Below the pieces are notes generated by a model. That model was not told where the DNA came from, did not search any database, and saw only the letters and a program-made list of their open reading frames with translations. This document shows, piece after piece, positions 16,477 to 26,372 of a DNA stretch of 64,000 nt. Source of the DNA: Kriegella sp963975415 (lineage in GTDB: Bacteria; Bacteroidota; Bacteroidia; Flavobacteriales; Flavobacteriaceae); assembly GCF_963975415.1 (NCBI RefSeq), contig NZ_CAXBGN010000003.1:372001-436000 (forward strand), given 5' to 3'. Within the stretch, counting starts at the first letter, position 1. The number at the start of each line of letters is the position of its first letter. The position numbers and the translations under genes were made by a program.

Positions 16477-17796
16477 ATGTATAGCAATCGACGCAACTTC
16501 ATCAAAAAGAGCACCTTGGCAGTGGCCGGTACAAGTGCCTCTTTTCTTTTTCCTATGGAATTATTAGCTACTATTCGAAAAAAAGTAGGCCCTAATGACC
16601 GAATAAACGTGGGGTTGATAGGGTGCAAAGGCATGGGTTTTAGTGATTTAAAGTCAATGTTGAAGATTAGCGAGGTAAGCGTAATCGCCCTCTGTGATGT
16701 AGATAAGAGTGTTCTCGAGGCACGAACGGCCGACCTGGAAAAAGCAGGGCTTAAAAAACCGCTGTGGTATCGAGATTATAGGAAATTATTGGAGAACCCT
16801 AATATTGACGTGGTTCTTATCGGTACACCTGACCATTGGCACTGCCTTCAATTGACCGACGCTTTGATGGCGGGGAAAGACGTATACTGCGAAAAGCCGA
16901 TTGCAAATTCGGTTCAAGAAGCCAACATCATGTTGAATTATGTCGGTGCCAGTGATCGAATGGTTCAAATTGGTCAATGGCAGCGAAGCCAGCCTCATTT
17001 TGTCGATGCTATCAATTTTGTGCATTCGGGTAAATTGGGTGAAATAAGGCTATCAAAGGCATGGGCCTATCAAGGTTGGATGAAACCCGTGCCAGTTGTG
17101 CCAGATAGTGCGCCACCTGAAGGTGTTGATTATAAAATGTGGCTCGGTCCTGCGCCAGAACGTCCTTTTAATCCTAATCGGTTCCATTTTAACTTTAGAT
17201 GGTTTTGGGATTATGCCGGTGGACTTATGACCGACTGGGGTGTACATTTGATTGACTATGCACTTTTTGGTATGAAGGCCGGTACCCCAAAATCGGTAAT
17301 GGCCCTGGGCGGAAAGTTTGCTTATAAAGACGATGCCTCGGAAACACCCGATACCCTGCAAACAGTCTACGAATATGATGGATTCTCGATACTTTGGGAG
17401 CATGCCACTGGAATAAGCAATGGTAATTACGGCCGAGATCATGGCATTTCTTTTGTTGGCAACAATGGTACGTTGGTCTTGGATCGTAATGGTTGGGAAG
17501 TTATTCCAGAAGACGATCGTATGGAACGTGTACCGTTGCAAAAGAATGAGGGTAGCGGACTAGACTTACACACCGTGAATTTTATCGAAGCAGTTAAAAG
17601 TAGGGATGCGTCAAAATTGCACGCTCCCATAAAAGTGGGATATGATGCCGCACTTGTTTGCCACATGGGCAATGTGGCCTTTAAAACGGGTAACCGTATT
17701 TATTGGGATGCCGAGGCCGGGGAATTTAAGGAAACCCCTGCCAATAAATTTTTAAAGGCAGATTATCACAACGGCTGGAAACTACCGATGGTCTAG
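16477..17796 (+). CDS. Tat-exported Gfo/Idh/MocA-family oxidoreductase
   Basis: 439 residues. The N-terminus carries a twin-arginine signal (NRRNFIKKS, then a hydrophobic stretch to about residue 31), so the enzyme folds with its cofactor before export to the periplasm. A Rossmann domain follows (VGLIGCKGMG), and the EKPIA motif places the usual catalytic Lys at about residue 130; the C-terminal Gfo/Idh substrate domain includes WDYAGGLMTDWGVHLID. Members oxidise or rearrange sugars and inositols with NAD(P). Many marine Bacteroidota carry such exported versions near polysaccharide loci. Substrate not predictable; no carbohydrate genes are adjacent. Confidence 0.93.
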   Translation: MYSNRRNFIKKSTLAVAGTSASFLFPMELLATIRKKVGPNDRINVGLIGCKGMGFSDLKSMLKISEVSVIALCDVDKSVLEARTADLEKAGLKKPLWYRDYRKLLENPNIDVVLIGTPDHWHCLQLTDALMAGKDVYCEKPIANSVQEANIMLNYVGASDRMVQIGQWQRSQPHFVDAINFVHSGKLGEIRLSKAWAYQGWMKPVPVVPDSAPPEGVDYKMWLGPAPERPFNPNRFHFNFRWFWDYAGGLMTDWGVHLIDYALFGMKAGTPKSVMALGGKFAYKDDASETPDTLQTVYEYDGFSILWEHATGISNGNYGRDHGISFVGNNGTLVLDRNGWEVIPEDDRMERVPLQKNEGSGLDLHTVNFIEAVKSRDASKLHAPIKVGYDAALVCHMGNVAFKTGNRIYWDAEAGEFKETPANKFLKADYHNGWKLPMV

Positions 17797-17840
17797 GTTT
17801 TATAAGGCTCGGGTAATCAAGTTCTTACTTTAGGAATAAC

Positions 17841-18965
17841 CTACGGTTTTTTAGTACCGTTAGACATGGAGATTTTTTGCGTGTTATGCGTAATGTTCGT
17901 TATCTTAAGTTTTAGCCATGTCCATTCCCCATTCTTTAATTTCCAATTTGCTTTTGCTTCCACAGGTATTTTTATACCGTTTATTTCTTCGCTTTTGGTT
18001 GCGATAACTGACCACTGTGTCGGCTCGGTATCATGTGCATCCTTGAAACGCATGGCCACGAACTTCTCGAAATTTCCTTTCTCGTCAAAGTAGAAGACTC
18101 CCGAACCCTTTGTTCCATTATACTCCATTGTTGCCCTGGCCGAAGAATCATCTACCGGCTCCCATGTGACATAACGACTTAATGCAGCAGAGGGGAACCA
18201 AACAATTTCGGCTAAATACCGTTGTAATGTCGCTTGATTTATTTTTTCACTGTTTTTGGCGTTTACAACAGGAATGAGCGAAAATAGTTTAATGGTCATT
18301 TCTCCTTTTCCGTTCTCAAATCTATCTCTGCCCACTAGTGATAGAACCTTCTTCATCGTTAGGTTTACCCTCCAATTAAAAGCTGGAGGTTCGATAGTAA
18401 AGTACTGTCTTGCTTTGGCGCTACTCCAATCTTTTTGTTCAGGTTTCATGAGCATTTGGGCATCTTGCTCCAAATACACGTGGTGTACCAGTTCTTTACC
18501 TAGAATACCGCTGTTCATGACCCACTTTTGAACTATGGTCGGCAGGTTCTTGATCATTTTTTCTGAAACGATAACTTGTTTTGAAGGTTTGGAAGAAGCA
18601 AGCATTTGGGCCGTTTCATCATTTACCTTCTTTATAAAACCGAAGGATGAATACGCAATAAGAATGAATACAGTAACTATCAAATTTATACTGGTACCAA
18701 ATTTGGCGTCTTGCCAATAGGTTATAATTAGAAACTGAGAAAGTAAAACGGCCAAAAGTCCAACTATCCACCAGCTATTGTGTTGACTGAGAAATAGTGC
18801 TAGGGTTGTTGAAAATAGGATAAATGCGACTAACCAAATAATTCCAAAAGGTTTGGAAATCGGTTGTGTCATTGCATTAAATTCGGAAATGCCAAATGCT
18901 TTCAGAAATCCGAACAAATGTATAATTCCGTGTATTGTAATTAATATTGTTAGAAGTATCCGCAT
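17841..18965 (-). CDS. DUF6544-type membrane protein
   Basis: 374 residues. Four hydrophobic helices in the first ~115 residues (starting ILLTILITIHGIIHLFGF) precede a large soluble domain with the motifs VQKWVMNSGILGKE, RQYFTIEPPAFNWRVNL and EIVWFPSAALSRYVTWEPVD, which I recognise from the DUF6544 (formerly DUF6920) family. The soluble part resembles lipid-carrying beta-barrel domains in general layout, but function is unknown. Last in a minus-strand run with the frameshifted gene at 19102-19563 and the membrane protein at 19550-20218. Confidence 0.85.
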   Translation of the reverse strand: MRILLTILITIHGIIHLFGFLKAFGISEFNAMTQPISKPFGIIWLVAFILFSTTLALFLSQHNSWWIVGLLAVLLSQFLIITYWQDAKFGTSINLIVTVFILIAYSSFGFIKKVNDETAQMLASSKPSKQVIVSEKMIKNLPTIVQKWVMNSGILGKELVHHVYLEQDAQMLMKPEQKDWSSAKARQYFTIEPPAFNWRVNLTMKKVLSLVGRDRFENGKGEMTIKLFSLIPVVNAKNSEKINQATLQRYLAEIVWFPSAALSRYVTWEPVDDSSARATMEYNGTKGSGVFYFDEKGNFEKFVAMRFKDAHDTEPTQWSVIATKSEEINGIKIPVEAKANWKLKNGEWTWLKLKITNITHNTQKISMSNGTKKP

Positions 18966-19101
18966 AGTCTTTTATGTCTATAGCCTGCATCCAAATAATA
19001 TGGGATAAAAAGTTTCTCGATAGTTGCTTAAATTTACGGATTTCTTCTAATTTGAAGTCATATGGAATTTTGAAAAAAATAGGGTCGGTGACCGCCACCC
19101 T

Positions 19102-19563
19102 TTAAACGGGTAGCAGCAGGAAAGAACTTTTATTCGAAGCTGGGCAATCAGATTTTATGCAAAGAGATGCATTTAGTCCCTCCCTAAAAGGTACTACTTT
19201 ACCCTTCTCCATATAAAATTTTAATCCGCTTAGCGGCATGGCCCAAGAAAATGAAGATTTTTTGAAATGATCGTTACAGAATGGCCCTCCTTTATACCAG
19301 AATTTAAGCTGAACGTTATCTATTTTTTGTTCCAAATTAAAACCAAAAGTATTTGGGACCCAATCCCTATCAGATTTGGTCATCTTGATGTAGTAAGTCT
19401 TGTCTTTCTCAACTATGTCATGTCTTTGGCTTTTATAACAACTCTTAAATTGCTTTCAAGGCTGTCTGGCATACCTACCTGTATATTGCTTTCGAGAATC
19501 TTAATTGTTCTTTCCGTATGGCTATAAAAAAGTTGATTGGGTTCGTTTTTTATTGATGACCAT
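19102..19563 (-). pseudogene. Small hypothetical gene broken by two single-base frameshifts
   Basis: ATG at 19563 overlaps the end of the upstream membrane-protein gene. Reading on requires loss of one base in an A6 run (plus-strand T6 at 19546-19551) to enter the frame NEPNQLFYSHTERTIKILE, then gain of one base near 19415-19420, where the frame stops at TAG, to enter the frame IVEKDKTYYIKMTKSDRDW that runs to TAA at 19102. The repaired product would be about 153 residues, soluble, with a Cys-containing second half (FCNDHF, CIKSDCPA). Coding-like composition continues across both breaks, so this is a recently broken gene or two assembly errors. No family recognised. Confidence 0.65.
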
Positions 19564-20218
19564 TCCTTTTGGCCACCGGTTTCACCTTTAATTTTCTCTT
19601 CCAATATACGATATATAGGGTGCCAAGAATGGTAGGTGCCAACCAAACAAATAGGGTGCTGATATGTAGCCCTGCGACCAAAAATGCCGTAAAAGAGGCA
19701 ATAAGCGCACCTATCATACGACCTAGGTGATTTTTGAGCCACATATTTTTGTTTTGTGAGAAACTCATGAACATTTGGAAATCTTTTATGGTCAACAATG
19801 CACCGAATACCCCAAAGAATAAATACAGAATTGAAGTTTCATTTTTTTGAAACAATCCAATTAATCCAATAGCAAACATGCCAATTGAAGCCGTCAGCAT
19901 TATACCGGAAATAGTAAGGTCTAAAATGTCCGCTTTTTCTTTTCTTTTGTTTTTGAAGGTTAGTGCTCTATTCCCGGCAAGGACCATGTATATGGTAAAT
20001 ATCCCGATTAGAAATAAAAATAGATTTTCATGATTGGGCATTCGAGCTATAACCAGGGAAATCAAGGAACTTGCTATCATAGCATAAGAGAATACTGTTC
20101 CCATTTTTTTGTGAGATTTACCTCCTTTTTTTACAATGGCGCTTCCTGTACCGGTTAGTAGTCCAATTCCGCCAAGAAATGCATGAATGTAAATTAAAAT
20201 CGTAATTGTTTCTTCCAT
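19550..20218 (-). CDS. Small membrane protein, DUF2306-like
   Basis: 222 residues, about seven transmembrane helices. Motifs such as YIHAFLGGIGLLTGTGSAIVKKGGKSHKKMGTVF and HLGRMIGALIASFTAFL recall DUF2306-type proteins, in which conserved His residues sit at helix ends next to a 'GGxxHxxxG' loop; heme or quinone binding has been guessed for such proteins but is not shown. ATG 20218. Followed immediately by the frameshifted gene. The family call is tentative. Confidence 0.75.
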   Translation of the reverse strand: MEETITILIYIHAFLGGIGLLTGTGSAIVKKGGKSHKKMGTVFSYAMIASSLISLVIARMPNHENLFLFLIGIFTIYMVLAGNRALTFKNKRKEKADILDLTISGIMLTASIGMFAIGLIGLFQKNETSILYLFFGVFGALLTIKDFQMFMSFSQNKNMWLKNHLGRMIGALIASFTAFLVAGLHISTLFVWLAPTILGTLYIVYWKRKLKVKPVAKRNGHQ

Positions 20219-20336
20219 TTAGAATTGATTGAATGCTTCAAATTTCCCAATACCGTTTAGTTTTTTAAAATTTAAACCTCCGAAGTGTTGTTTGTGGGGG
20301 GTGAGTTGTCCTATTTTATCCTCATAGTTGGCAACT

Positions 20337-21572
20337 CTAATCTTTCTGATTTTTTGATGCTGTGAGTTCGCAAATTTTCACGATAACATCCACAGCTCTC
20401 TGCATACTTTCTACAGGTATGTATTCATATTTTCCATGAAAATTATGACCGCCAGCAAAAATATTAGGGCAGGGGAGTCCCATAAAACTGAGTTGCGAAC
20501 CGTCGGTACCCCCGCGAATGGGTTTGATAATGGGTGTTACGCCCACAGCTTCCATAGCTTCTTTAGCAATCTCGACGATATGCATAACCGGTTCTACTTT
20601 TTCCCGCATATTGTAATATTGATCTTTTATTTCCAACTGAATACAATCACCGTATTTGCTATTAAGTTCTTTGGTAATATCGCGTAATAACTGTTTGCGC
20701 TTTTCAAAGTGGGTTTTGTCATGGTCGCGAACGATTAATTCGAATTCGGCATGTTCAATCTCCCCTTTCATATGATGTATATGAAAAAAACCTTCCCTTC
20801 CCGAGGTACGTTGTGGTATTTCGTTCGGGGGTAATAGTTCCGTAAACTCATTGACGATGGTTATGGCGTTTACCATTTTACCTTTGGCATAGCCCGGGTG
20901 TACACTTTTTCCTTTAATTACTATTTTGGCACCAGCTGCATTAAAGTTTTCATATTCGAGTTCGCCGACTTGGCTACCATCCATGGTATAGGCCCAATCA
21001 GCAGCAAACTTTGCAACATCGAACTTATGCGCCCCACGGCCGATCTCTTCATCAGGGGTGAAGCCAATTTTTATGGTACCGTGTTTTATTTCGGGGTTTT
21101 GAATCAAATGTTCCATCGCCGTAATGATTTCGGTGATGCCGGCTTTGTCATCGGCGCCCAATAACGTAGTACCATCTGTAGTAATAAGCGTTTGGCCTTT
21201 ATAGAGTAGTAGATCATCAAAATAATCGGGAGATAAAACAATGTTTTGCTCTTTGTTCAATACTATGTCACCTCCATCGTAGTCGGTAACGAGCTGCGGC
21301 CTTATATTGGTGCCAGAAAAATCGGGCGAAGTATCAAAATGGGAAATAAACCCGATGGTGGGTACTTCGATAGCAATGTTGCTTGGAAGGGTCGCCATGA
21401 TATAGGCGTTGGCATCTATCGAAACATCGCGCATGCCGATTTTTTTTAGCTCGTCGACAAGAAGATCGGCTAAATGCCATTGTTTCTCTGTACTAGGGGT
21501 TGTTTTTGAAGTTGGGTCGCTTTGGGTGTCTATAGAAACATAGCTAATAAAGCGATCGATAATTTTCTGCAT
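20337..21572 (-). CDS. pepT: Peptidase T (tripeptide aminopeptidase, M20B)
   Basis: 411 residues, matching PepT. Start set at ATG 21572 (MQKIIDRFISY), the family N-terminus; an upstream in-frame codon would add 23 implausible residues. Metal site and catalytic motifs are all present: FISHFDTSPD, TLLGADDKAG, GFTPDEEIGRGA, AYTMDGS and GGHNFHGKYE. Dimerisation domain at about 205-315. Releases the N-terminal residue of tripeptides in the cytoplasm. Divergent from the TonB-dependent receptor at 21715. Confidence 0.96.
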   Translation of the reverse strand: MQKIIDRFISYVSIDTQSDPTSKTTPSTEKQWHLADLLVDELKKIGMRDVSIDANAYIMATLPSNIAIEVPTIGFISHFDTSPDFSGTNIRPQLVTDYDGGDIVLNKEQNIVLSPDYFDDLLLYKGQTLITTDGTTLLGADDKAGITEIITAMEHLIQNPEIKHGTIKIGFTPDEEIGRGAHKFDVAKFAADWAYTMDGSQVGELEYENFNAAGAKIVIKGKSVHPGYAKGKMVNAITIVNEFTELLPPNEIPQRTSGREGFFHIHHMKGEIEHAEFELIVRDHDKTHFEKRKQLLRDITKELNSKYGDCIQLEIKDQYYNMREKVEPVMHIVEIAKEAMEAVGVTPIIKPIRGGTDGSQLSFMGLPCPNIFAGGHNFHGKYEYIPVESMQRAVDVIVKICELTASKNQKD

Positions 21573-21714
21573 AGATATAATTTTTTTAAAAATACAATAA
21601 AGGAAAAACACCTGTTCACTTATAAGAACAATACCTAACAATTTTTACGAGGATTCTTACAATACGGGTAAAATTGCGTAACTTTTAAACAATATTAACT
21701 CAAAAAATAACTAT

Positions 21715-24570
21715 ATGAACAAGCATTATTTTTGTATTGTCGTTTTCTTATGGGCCTTTGGTTTTGCCTATGCACAGATAACGGGGACTGTATTAGATGA
21801 TGATGGAGTGCCATTACCAGGTGCATCCATAGTTAAAAAAGGAACCACAACAGGTACCACAACCGATTTTGATGGTAATTTCACTCTTGATGTGGAAATG
21901 GGAGATACCTTGGTCGTCTCCTACATTGGTTTTGAGACCAAGGAAGTGACTGTCAACAGTACCGAAATGAACATTCAGCTGACATCTGGAGTGGCACTTT
22001 CAGAGGTGATTATCGTTGGGTCAAGAAACCCAAATCGAACGGCTACGGAAAGTACTGTTCCTGTTGATGTAATCGACATTAGCGAACTGAATAATGTAGC
22101 TCCTCAAGTAAACCTCAATCAGATTCTGAATTATGTTGCCCCTTCGTTCACCTCGAATACCCAAACGATATCCGATGGTACCGATCACATTGACCCAGCT
22201 TCCTTACGGGGTTTAGGCCCAGATCAGGTTTTAGTGTTGATTAATGGCAAACGAAGACATACTTCTTCATTGATCAATGTAAATGGAACTTTTGGTAGAG
22301 GCAGCGTGGGAACAGATTTAAATGCTATTCCTGCAGCGGCTATTCAACGTATTGAAGTGCTTAGGGATGGAGCGGCCGCGCAGTATGGTTCCGATGCCAT
22401 TGCGGGGGTCATTAATATAATACTGAACAAAAGTGTCAATGAATTGACGACCACGGTTACCACGGGCGCGAATTTTACAAAAAATGCCAATGACCAGACG
22501 GGCGGTATAGACGGTGCGACAACAAATATTGCTGCCAGTTATGGTGTACCTTTGGGCGATAATGGAGGATTTATTAATTTCTCAGGTGATTTTGATGTGA
22601 GGAATGAATACAGCCGAATGAAAGAATGGGAGGGCGAAATATTTAATCTTTATAATACGGTAGAAAGAGTCGCTAATGCCGACGGTTATGACATTAGTAA
22701 TTTATTGGATGATGACGTTGACGATGTAATTCAGTATGCCAACCAAGCGGGAATCAATTTAAATGGGGCTTCGACAAAAGAGGAGTTGGGGGGCGTTCTT
22801 GGAGCTGATGCGACTCAAGCCGAACTTGCTGCACGTGGACAACAAAGAAGTGATTACAACATGCGTGTGGGCCAATCGGCATTGCGTGGGGGACGATTAT
22901 TCGGTAACTTTTCGCTTCCTTTGGGTGATAACGAAACCGAGGTCTACGCTTTTGCGGGAATCAGTTCGCGTACCGGAAATTCGGCAGGTTTTTATAGATT
23001 GCCGAATCAGAGTAGAACCTTTACTCCGGCGTATATCAACGGATTTTTACCCGAAATTAACTCGAATATCAAAGATCAATCATTATCGATAGGTATCAAA
23101 GGGTTGATTGGAGACTGGAACGTTGACTTAAGCAACACCTATGGCAAGAATGCCTTTTTATATACCATTGGGAATACATTTAATGCCTCAATGCAAAATG
23201 CCTCCCCTACTTTTTTTGATGCCGGTGGATTTTCATTTTTACAGAATACCGCCAATCTTGATGTGACCCAATTCTTTGATGACGTGATGTCGGGATTTAA
23301 CGTAGCTTTTGGTGCAGAATATAGAGTCGAAAATTACGATATTATCGCTGGAGAGGAAGCATCTTATGCCCAATATACGGCAAACGGACAGCGTATTACC
23401 TTGGCATCTCAACAGCCTTCACAAGATTTCTTTGGAAATTCCAGACCAGGAGGCTCACAGGTATTCCCAGGATTTGCTCCGGCGAATGAACTATCAAGGG
23501 GGCGCAGTAGTGTCGCTGGTTATGTAGATTTGGAAGCTGATTTTTCGGAAAAATTCCTGGCTAGTTTTGCTACTCGATTTGAAGATTATAGTGATTTTGG
23601 TTCTACTATAAACTTTAAGCTTGCAGCGCGCTATAAAGTTTCCGACAATCTAAATATTCGTGGTGCGGCCAATACTGGTTTTAGGGCCCCTTCATTGCAT
23701 CAAATCAATTTTAATTCTACGTCTACCATATTTGATAATGAAGGAAATCCGCAAGAGGTAGGTACTTTTGCGAATGACAGTAGAGCAGCCAAATTGTTGG
23801 GTATTCCTCAGTTAAAGGAAGAAACCTCGAGCAGTGTTAGTTTGGGGCTTACCGCAAAAATTCCTGATGCAAATTTAACGATAACCGTGGATGGATACTA
23901 CGTGGAAATTAACGATAGGGTAGTTTATACGGGGCAGTTCGAAGGACCTGGTACAGGCACGGAATTGGATAATCTGTTGAGGCAGGCCAATGCCACTGCG
24001 GCATCCTTTTTTGCTAATGCAATTAATACCGAATCTCGAGGATTGGACGTTGTAATCACCCATAAAACGGATTTAGGAAATGACTGGAGGTTGAAATCCG
24101 ATTTGGCGGGGACTTTTTCCAAAACAAATCAAATTGGTGATATCAATGCTTCGCAAGTATTGCGTGATGCCGGTCTGGTCGACACCTATTTTCCAGAAGA
24201 CAGCAGAGTGTATCTTGAAGAAGCGGTGCCTAGAACTAAAATAAATTTATCGAATAGCCTTACTTCCGATAAGTTTATTGTCTTTTTAAGGAATGTTTAT
24301 TTTGGTGAAGTCACAGAAGCTACAACTACAGTGGCGAATCAACAAGTGTTCGGCACAAAATTAGTGACCGATCTTTCGATAGGGTACAAGGCTACAGACG
24401 CACTTACCTTTACAATTGGCGCGAACAATCTATTTGATATTTACCCTGACCGAGCCGAAGAAGCTTTTAATAATAGAAGTTCGGGCCGTTTTGATTGGTC
24501 GCGTAGGGCGCAACAATTTGGCATCGGTGGACGGTTCTTGTTCGCTAGACTCAATTTTACGCTTAAATAA
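21715..24570 (+). CDS. TonB-dependent outer-membrane receptor with carboxypeptidase-regulatory-like N-domain
   Basis: 951 residues. Signal peptide to about residue 20 (FAYAQ), then a ~75-residue CarboxypepD_reg-like domain (ITGTVLDDDGVPLPGASIVKKGTT), a plug domain (LNQILNYVAPSF, ASLRGLGPDQVLVLINGKRRH, IQRIEVLRDGAAAQYGSDAIAGVINI) and a 22-strand barrel ending in an aromatic-rich C-terminus. Imports a ligand across the outer membrane using TonB energy. No SusD partner follows; the next gene is a small secreted protein after a terminator-like hairpin, so this is a SusD-independent receptor, substrate unknown (metal chelate, peptide or vitamin possible). Divergent from pepT. Confidence 0.95.
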   Translation: MNKHYFCIVVFLWAFGFAYAQITGTVLDDDGVPLPGASIVKKGTTTGTTTDFDGNFTLDVEMGDTLVVSYIGFETKEVTVNSTEMNIQLTSGVALSEVIIVGSRNPNRTATESTVPVDVIDISELNNVAPQVNLNQILNYVAPSFTSNTQTISDGTDHIDPASLRGLGPDQVLVLINGKRRHTSSLINVNGTFGRGSVGTDLNAIPAAAIQRIEVLRDGAAAQYGSDAIAGVINIILNKSVNELTTTVTTGANFTKNANDQTGGIDGATTNIAASYGVPLGDNGGFINFSGDFDVRNEYSRMKEWEGEIFNLYNTVERVANADGYDISNLLDDDVDDVIQYANQAGINLNGASTKEELGGVLGADATQAELAARGQQRSDYNMRVGQSALRGGRLFGNFSLPLGDNETEVYAFAGISSRTGNSAGFYRLPNQSRTFTPAYINGFLPEINSNIKDQSLSIGIKGLIGDWNVDLSNTYGKNAFLYTIGNTFNASMQNASPTFFDAGGFSFLQNTANLDVTQFFDDVMSGFNVAFGAEYRVENYDIIAGEEASYAQYTANGQRITLASQQPSQDFFGNSRPGGSQVFPGFAPANELSRGRSSVAGYVDLEADFSEKFLASFATRFEDYSDFGSTINFKLAARYKVSDNLNIRGAANTGFRAPSLHQINFNSTSTIFDNEGNPQEVGTFANDSRAAKLLGIPQLKEETSSSVSLGLTAKIPDANLTITVDGYYVEINDRVVYTGQFEGPGTGTELDNLLRQANATAASFFANAINTESRGLDVVITHKTDLGNDWRLKSDLAGTFSKTNQIGDINASQVLRDAGLVDTYFPEDSRVYLEEAVPRTKINLSNSLTSDKFIVFLRNVYFGEVTEATTTVANQQVFGTKLVTDLSIGYKATDALTFTIGANNLFDIYPDRAEEAFNNRSSGRFDWSRRAQQFGIGGRFLFARLNFTLK

Positions 24571-24592
24571 TACTTTTTATCATTGAATAATG

Positions 24593-24625
24593 ACAAAGGC
24601 TGCTTTATGCGGCCTTTGTTATTAT
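24593..24625 (+). terminator. Terminator-like hairpin after the TonB-dependent receptor
   Basis: 8-bp stem ACAAAGGC / GCCTTTGT with an 11-base loop, 22 bases after the stop; only a short interrupted T-run follows, so efficiency may be modest. Confidence 0.6.
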
Positions 24626-24767
24626 AAAGATATAAAGAAGTACGTTCAATGACACAGGGTAAACAAGAGGGGAAATAAGTAGATTTCAAAACGAACAATA
24701 TAATTTTTAAAGAAAAAGTGTGTTTATATCATAGCAAAGACCGTACTTGATTTCTTAAACTAAAGTT

Positions 24768-25214
24768 ATGTTTGTAAAAGCTGTGACGTTATTTTCTGTA
24801 CTTTTTTTTAGTTCATTTCTTGGCCATGCCCAACTTCCCGATTGCACCTTGGGACTTGGCAGTAGCAACACGGAGAACATTGTCGCAATTTTTCAGCTCA
24901 ATGAATCACAGACAGCGGTTTTAGAAGAACTTCAAGGCAAATTAGAGGTTACGAATAAGGTTTTGGAAGAGGAAACAAAAAAACTCTTTGCCGAACATCC
25001 ACAGGGCACACAGGCGGAAATGATCGTACTGGCGCAGAAATACAAGAAATTACAGCAAAAAATGGTCGATCTTTCAAAAGAAAGTGACACAAAACTGTTG
25101 GAAATTTTTAACGAAAAGCAGTATCAACGTTATAGAAGCTTGTGTAAAGAAGCTTTTCGTGACCCCATTAAAGTAATACCTGCCGTTTATACTGATAGCA
25201 TTGCTCCGGAATGA
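24768..25214 (+). CDS. Small secreted helical protein, Spy/CpxP-like in layout
   Basis: 148 residues with a signal peptide cleaved near residue 21 (LGHAQ). The mature part is a helical hairpin rich in Glu, Gln and Lys. Segments FQLNESQTAVLEELQ and IFNEKQYQRYRSLC resemble the LTxxQ-type repeats of periplasmic Spy/CpxP chaperones, but the match is loose. Two Cys (about residues 26 and 127) could pair. No operon partner: pyrD 88 bases downstream has its own promoter. Annotated best as hypothetical exported protein. Confidence 0.8.
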   Translation: MFVKAVTLFSVLFFSSFLGHAQLPDCTLGLGSSNTENIVAIFQLNESQTAVLEELQGKLEVTNKVLEEETKKLFAEHPQGTQAEMIVLAQKYKKLQQKMVDLSKESDTKLLEIFNEKQYQRYRSLCKEAFRDPIKVIPAVYTDSIAPE

Positions 25215-25274
25215 ACCTTTTCTAGGTTGTTAAAAAAATCATGGTCTACCATAAGATTACCATACTTAAGTTTG

Positions 25275-25282
25275 TATTTTTG
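25275..25282 (+). promoter_or_regulatory. -7 element TATTTTTG of pyrD
   Basis: Exact TAnnTTTG match 20 bases before the pyrD ATG; predicted transcription start leaves a leader of about 15 bases. Confidence 0.55.
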
Positions 25283-25302
25283 AAAAAATCTCACGGTAGC
25301 AC

Positions 25303-26346
25303 ATGTATAAAATTTTTGTACGCCCTTTTCTGTTCTTATTGGATGCGGAGAAGGCACACCATTTGACCTTTTCACTAGTACAGTTTCTTTCGAACCTTGG
25401 TTTTTCCGGTCTTTTTCGATCACTTTTTGTAATAGAGGACAAACGCCTTGAAAAACAGGTTTTCGGTTTGACTTTCAAGAATCCCATTGGTCTTGCTGCA
25501 GGCTTCGATAAAGATGCCAAATTGTATAATGAGTTTTCAAATTTCGGATTTGGCTTTGTTGAAATCGGCACCTTGACTCCTAAACCGCAAAAAGGAAATC
25601 CTAAAACAAGATTGTTTCGGTTAAAGGCTGATGAGGCCATTATCAATCGCATGGGGTTTAATAATTTGGGCGTATTCGATGCGGTGGAGCGGCTGAAGAA
25701 AGAACACAAAGTATTGGTTGGAGGTAATATTGGTAAGAACAAGGTTACCCCTAATAAAGAAGCGATTAAAGATTACCTGATTTGCTTTGATGCTCTTTTT
25801 AATTATGTCGATTACTTTGTGGTGAATGTTAGTTCTCCAAATACCCCGGGCCTAAGGGAGCTTCAAGATAAAGAGCCGTTAACAGCCTTGCTGATCGAGC
25901 TCAAAAAGCAAAATACAAAACAGGCCGCAAAAGAATCGGTAAAGGAAAAACCCATTCTTTTAAAAATAGCACCTGATCTCTCTGAAAACCAGTTGATGGA
26001 TATTATATCTATTGTCAAAACGACCGAGATTGATGGCATCATCGCGACCAATACGACCATAGCGCGTAAAGGGCTGACATCTGGTATGGTTTTAACCGAA
26101 CAAAATGGAGGTCTAAGTGGCAAGCCGTTGACTCAGCGAAGTACCGAAGTTATTCGGTTCTTGGCGGAAAAGAGCAACAAGGCATTCCCGATAATCGGGG
26201 TAGGGGGTATTCATTCCCCCAAAGATGCGCTCGAAAAATTAGAGGCCGGCGCTGACTTGATCCAACTTTATACAGGTTTTATATACGAAGGTCCAAGCCT
26301 TATCAAAAGAATCAACAAGGCTATTTTAGAGCAGCAAGAAAACTAA
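25303..26346 (+). CDS. pyrD: Dihydroorotate dehydrogenase, class 2 (quinone-linked)
   Basis: 347 residues. Class 2 features: an N-terminal membrane-associating helical extension (residues 1-40), NPIGLAAGFDKD, NRMGFNN and the catalytic NVSSPNTPGLR (Ser as base, as in class 2). FMN phosphate site at ATNTT and GVGGI ... YTGFIYEGP. Oxidises dihydroorotate to orotate in pyrimidine synthesis with electrons passed to quinone at the inner membrane. ATG 25303; promoter at 25275-25282; convergent with the Dabb gene. Confidence 0.97.
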   Translation: MYKIFVRPFLFLLDAEKAHHLTFSLVQFLSNLGFSGLFRSLFVIEDKRLEKQVFGLTFKNPIGLAAGFDKDAKLYNEFSNFGFGFVEIGTLTPKPQKGNPKTRLFRLKADEAIINRMGFNNLGVFDAVERLKKEHKVLVGGNIGKNKVTPNKEAIKDYLICFDALFNYVDYFVVNVSSPNTPGLRELQDKEPLTALLIELKKQNTKQAAKESVKEKPILLKIAPDLSENQLMDIISIVKTTEIDGIIATNTTIARKGLTSGMVLTEQNGGLSGKPLTQRSTEVIRFLAEKSNKAFPIIGVGGIHSPKDALEKLEAGADLIQLYTGFIYEGPSLIKRINKAILEQQEN

Positions 26347-26372
26347 AGGCCATTAATTTAGAGCGACCAGTT

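Noticed and set aside
18877..19098. 73-codon minus-strand frame overlapping the start of the DUF6544 gene
   Set aside because: Overlaps a clear gene in another frame and has no motif.
20337..21641. Longer PepT start adding 23 residues
   Set aside because: The extra residues (Phe/Cys-rich) have no counterpart in PepT, while ATG at 21572 gives the exact family N-terminus.
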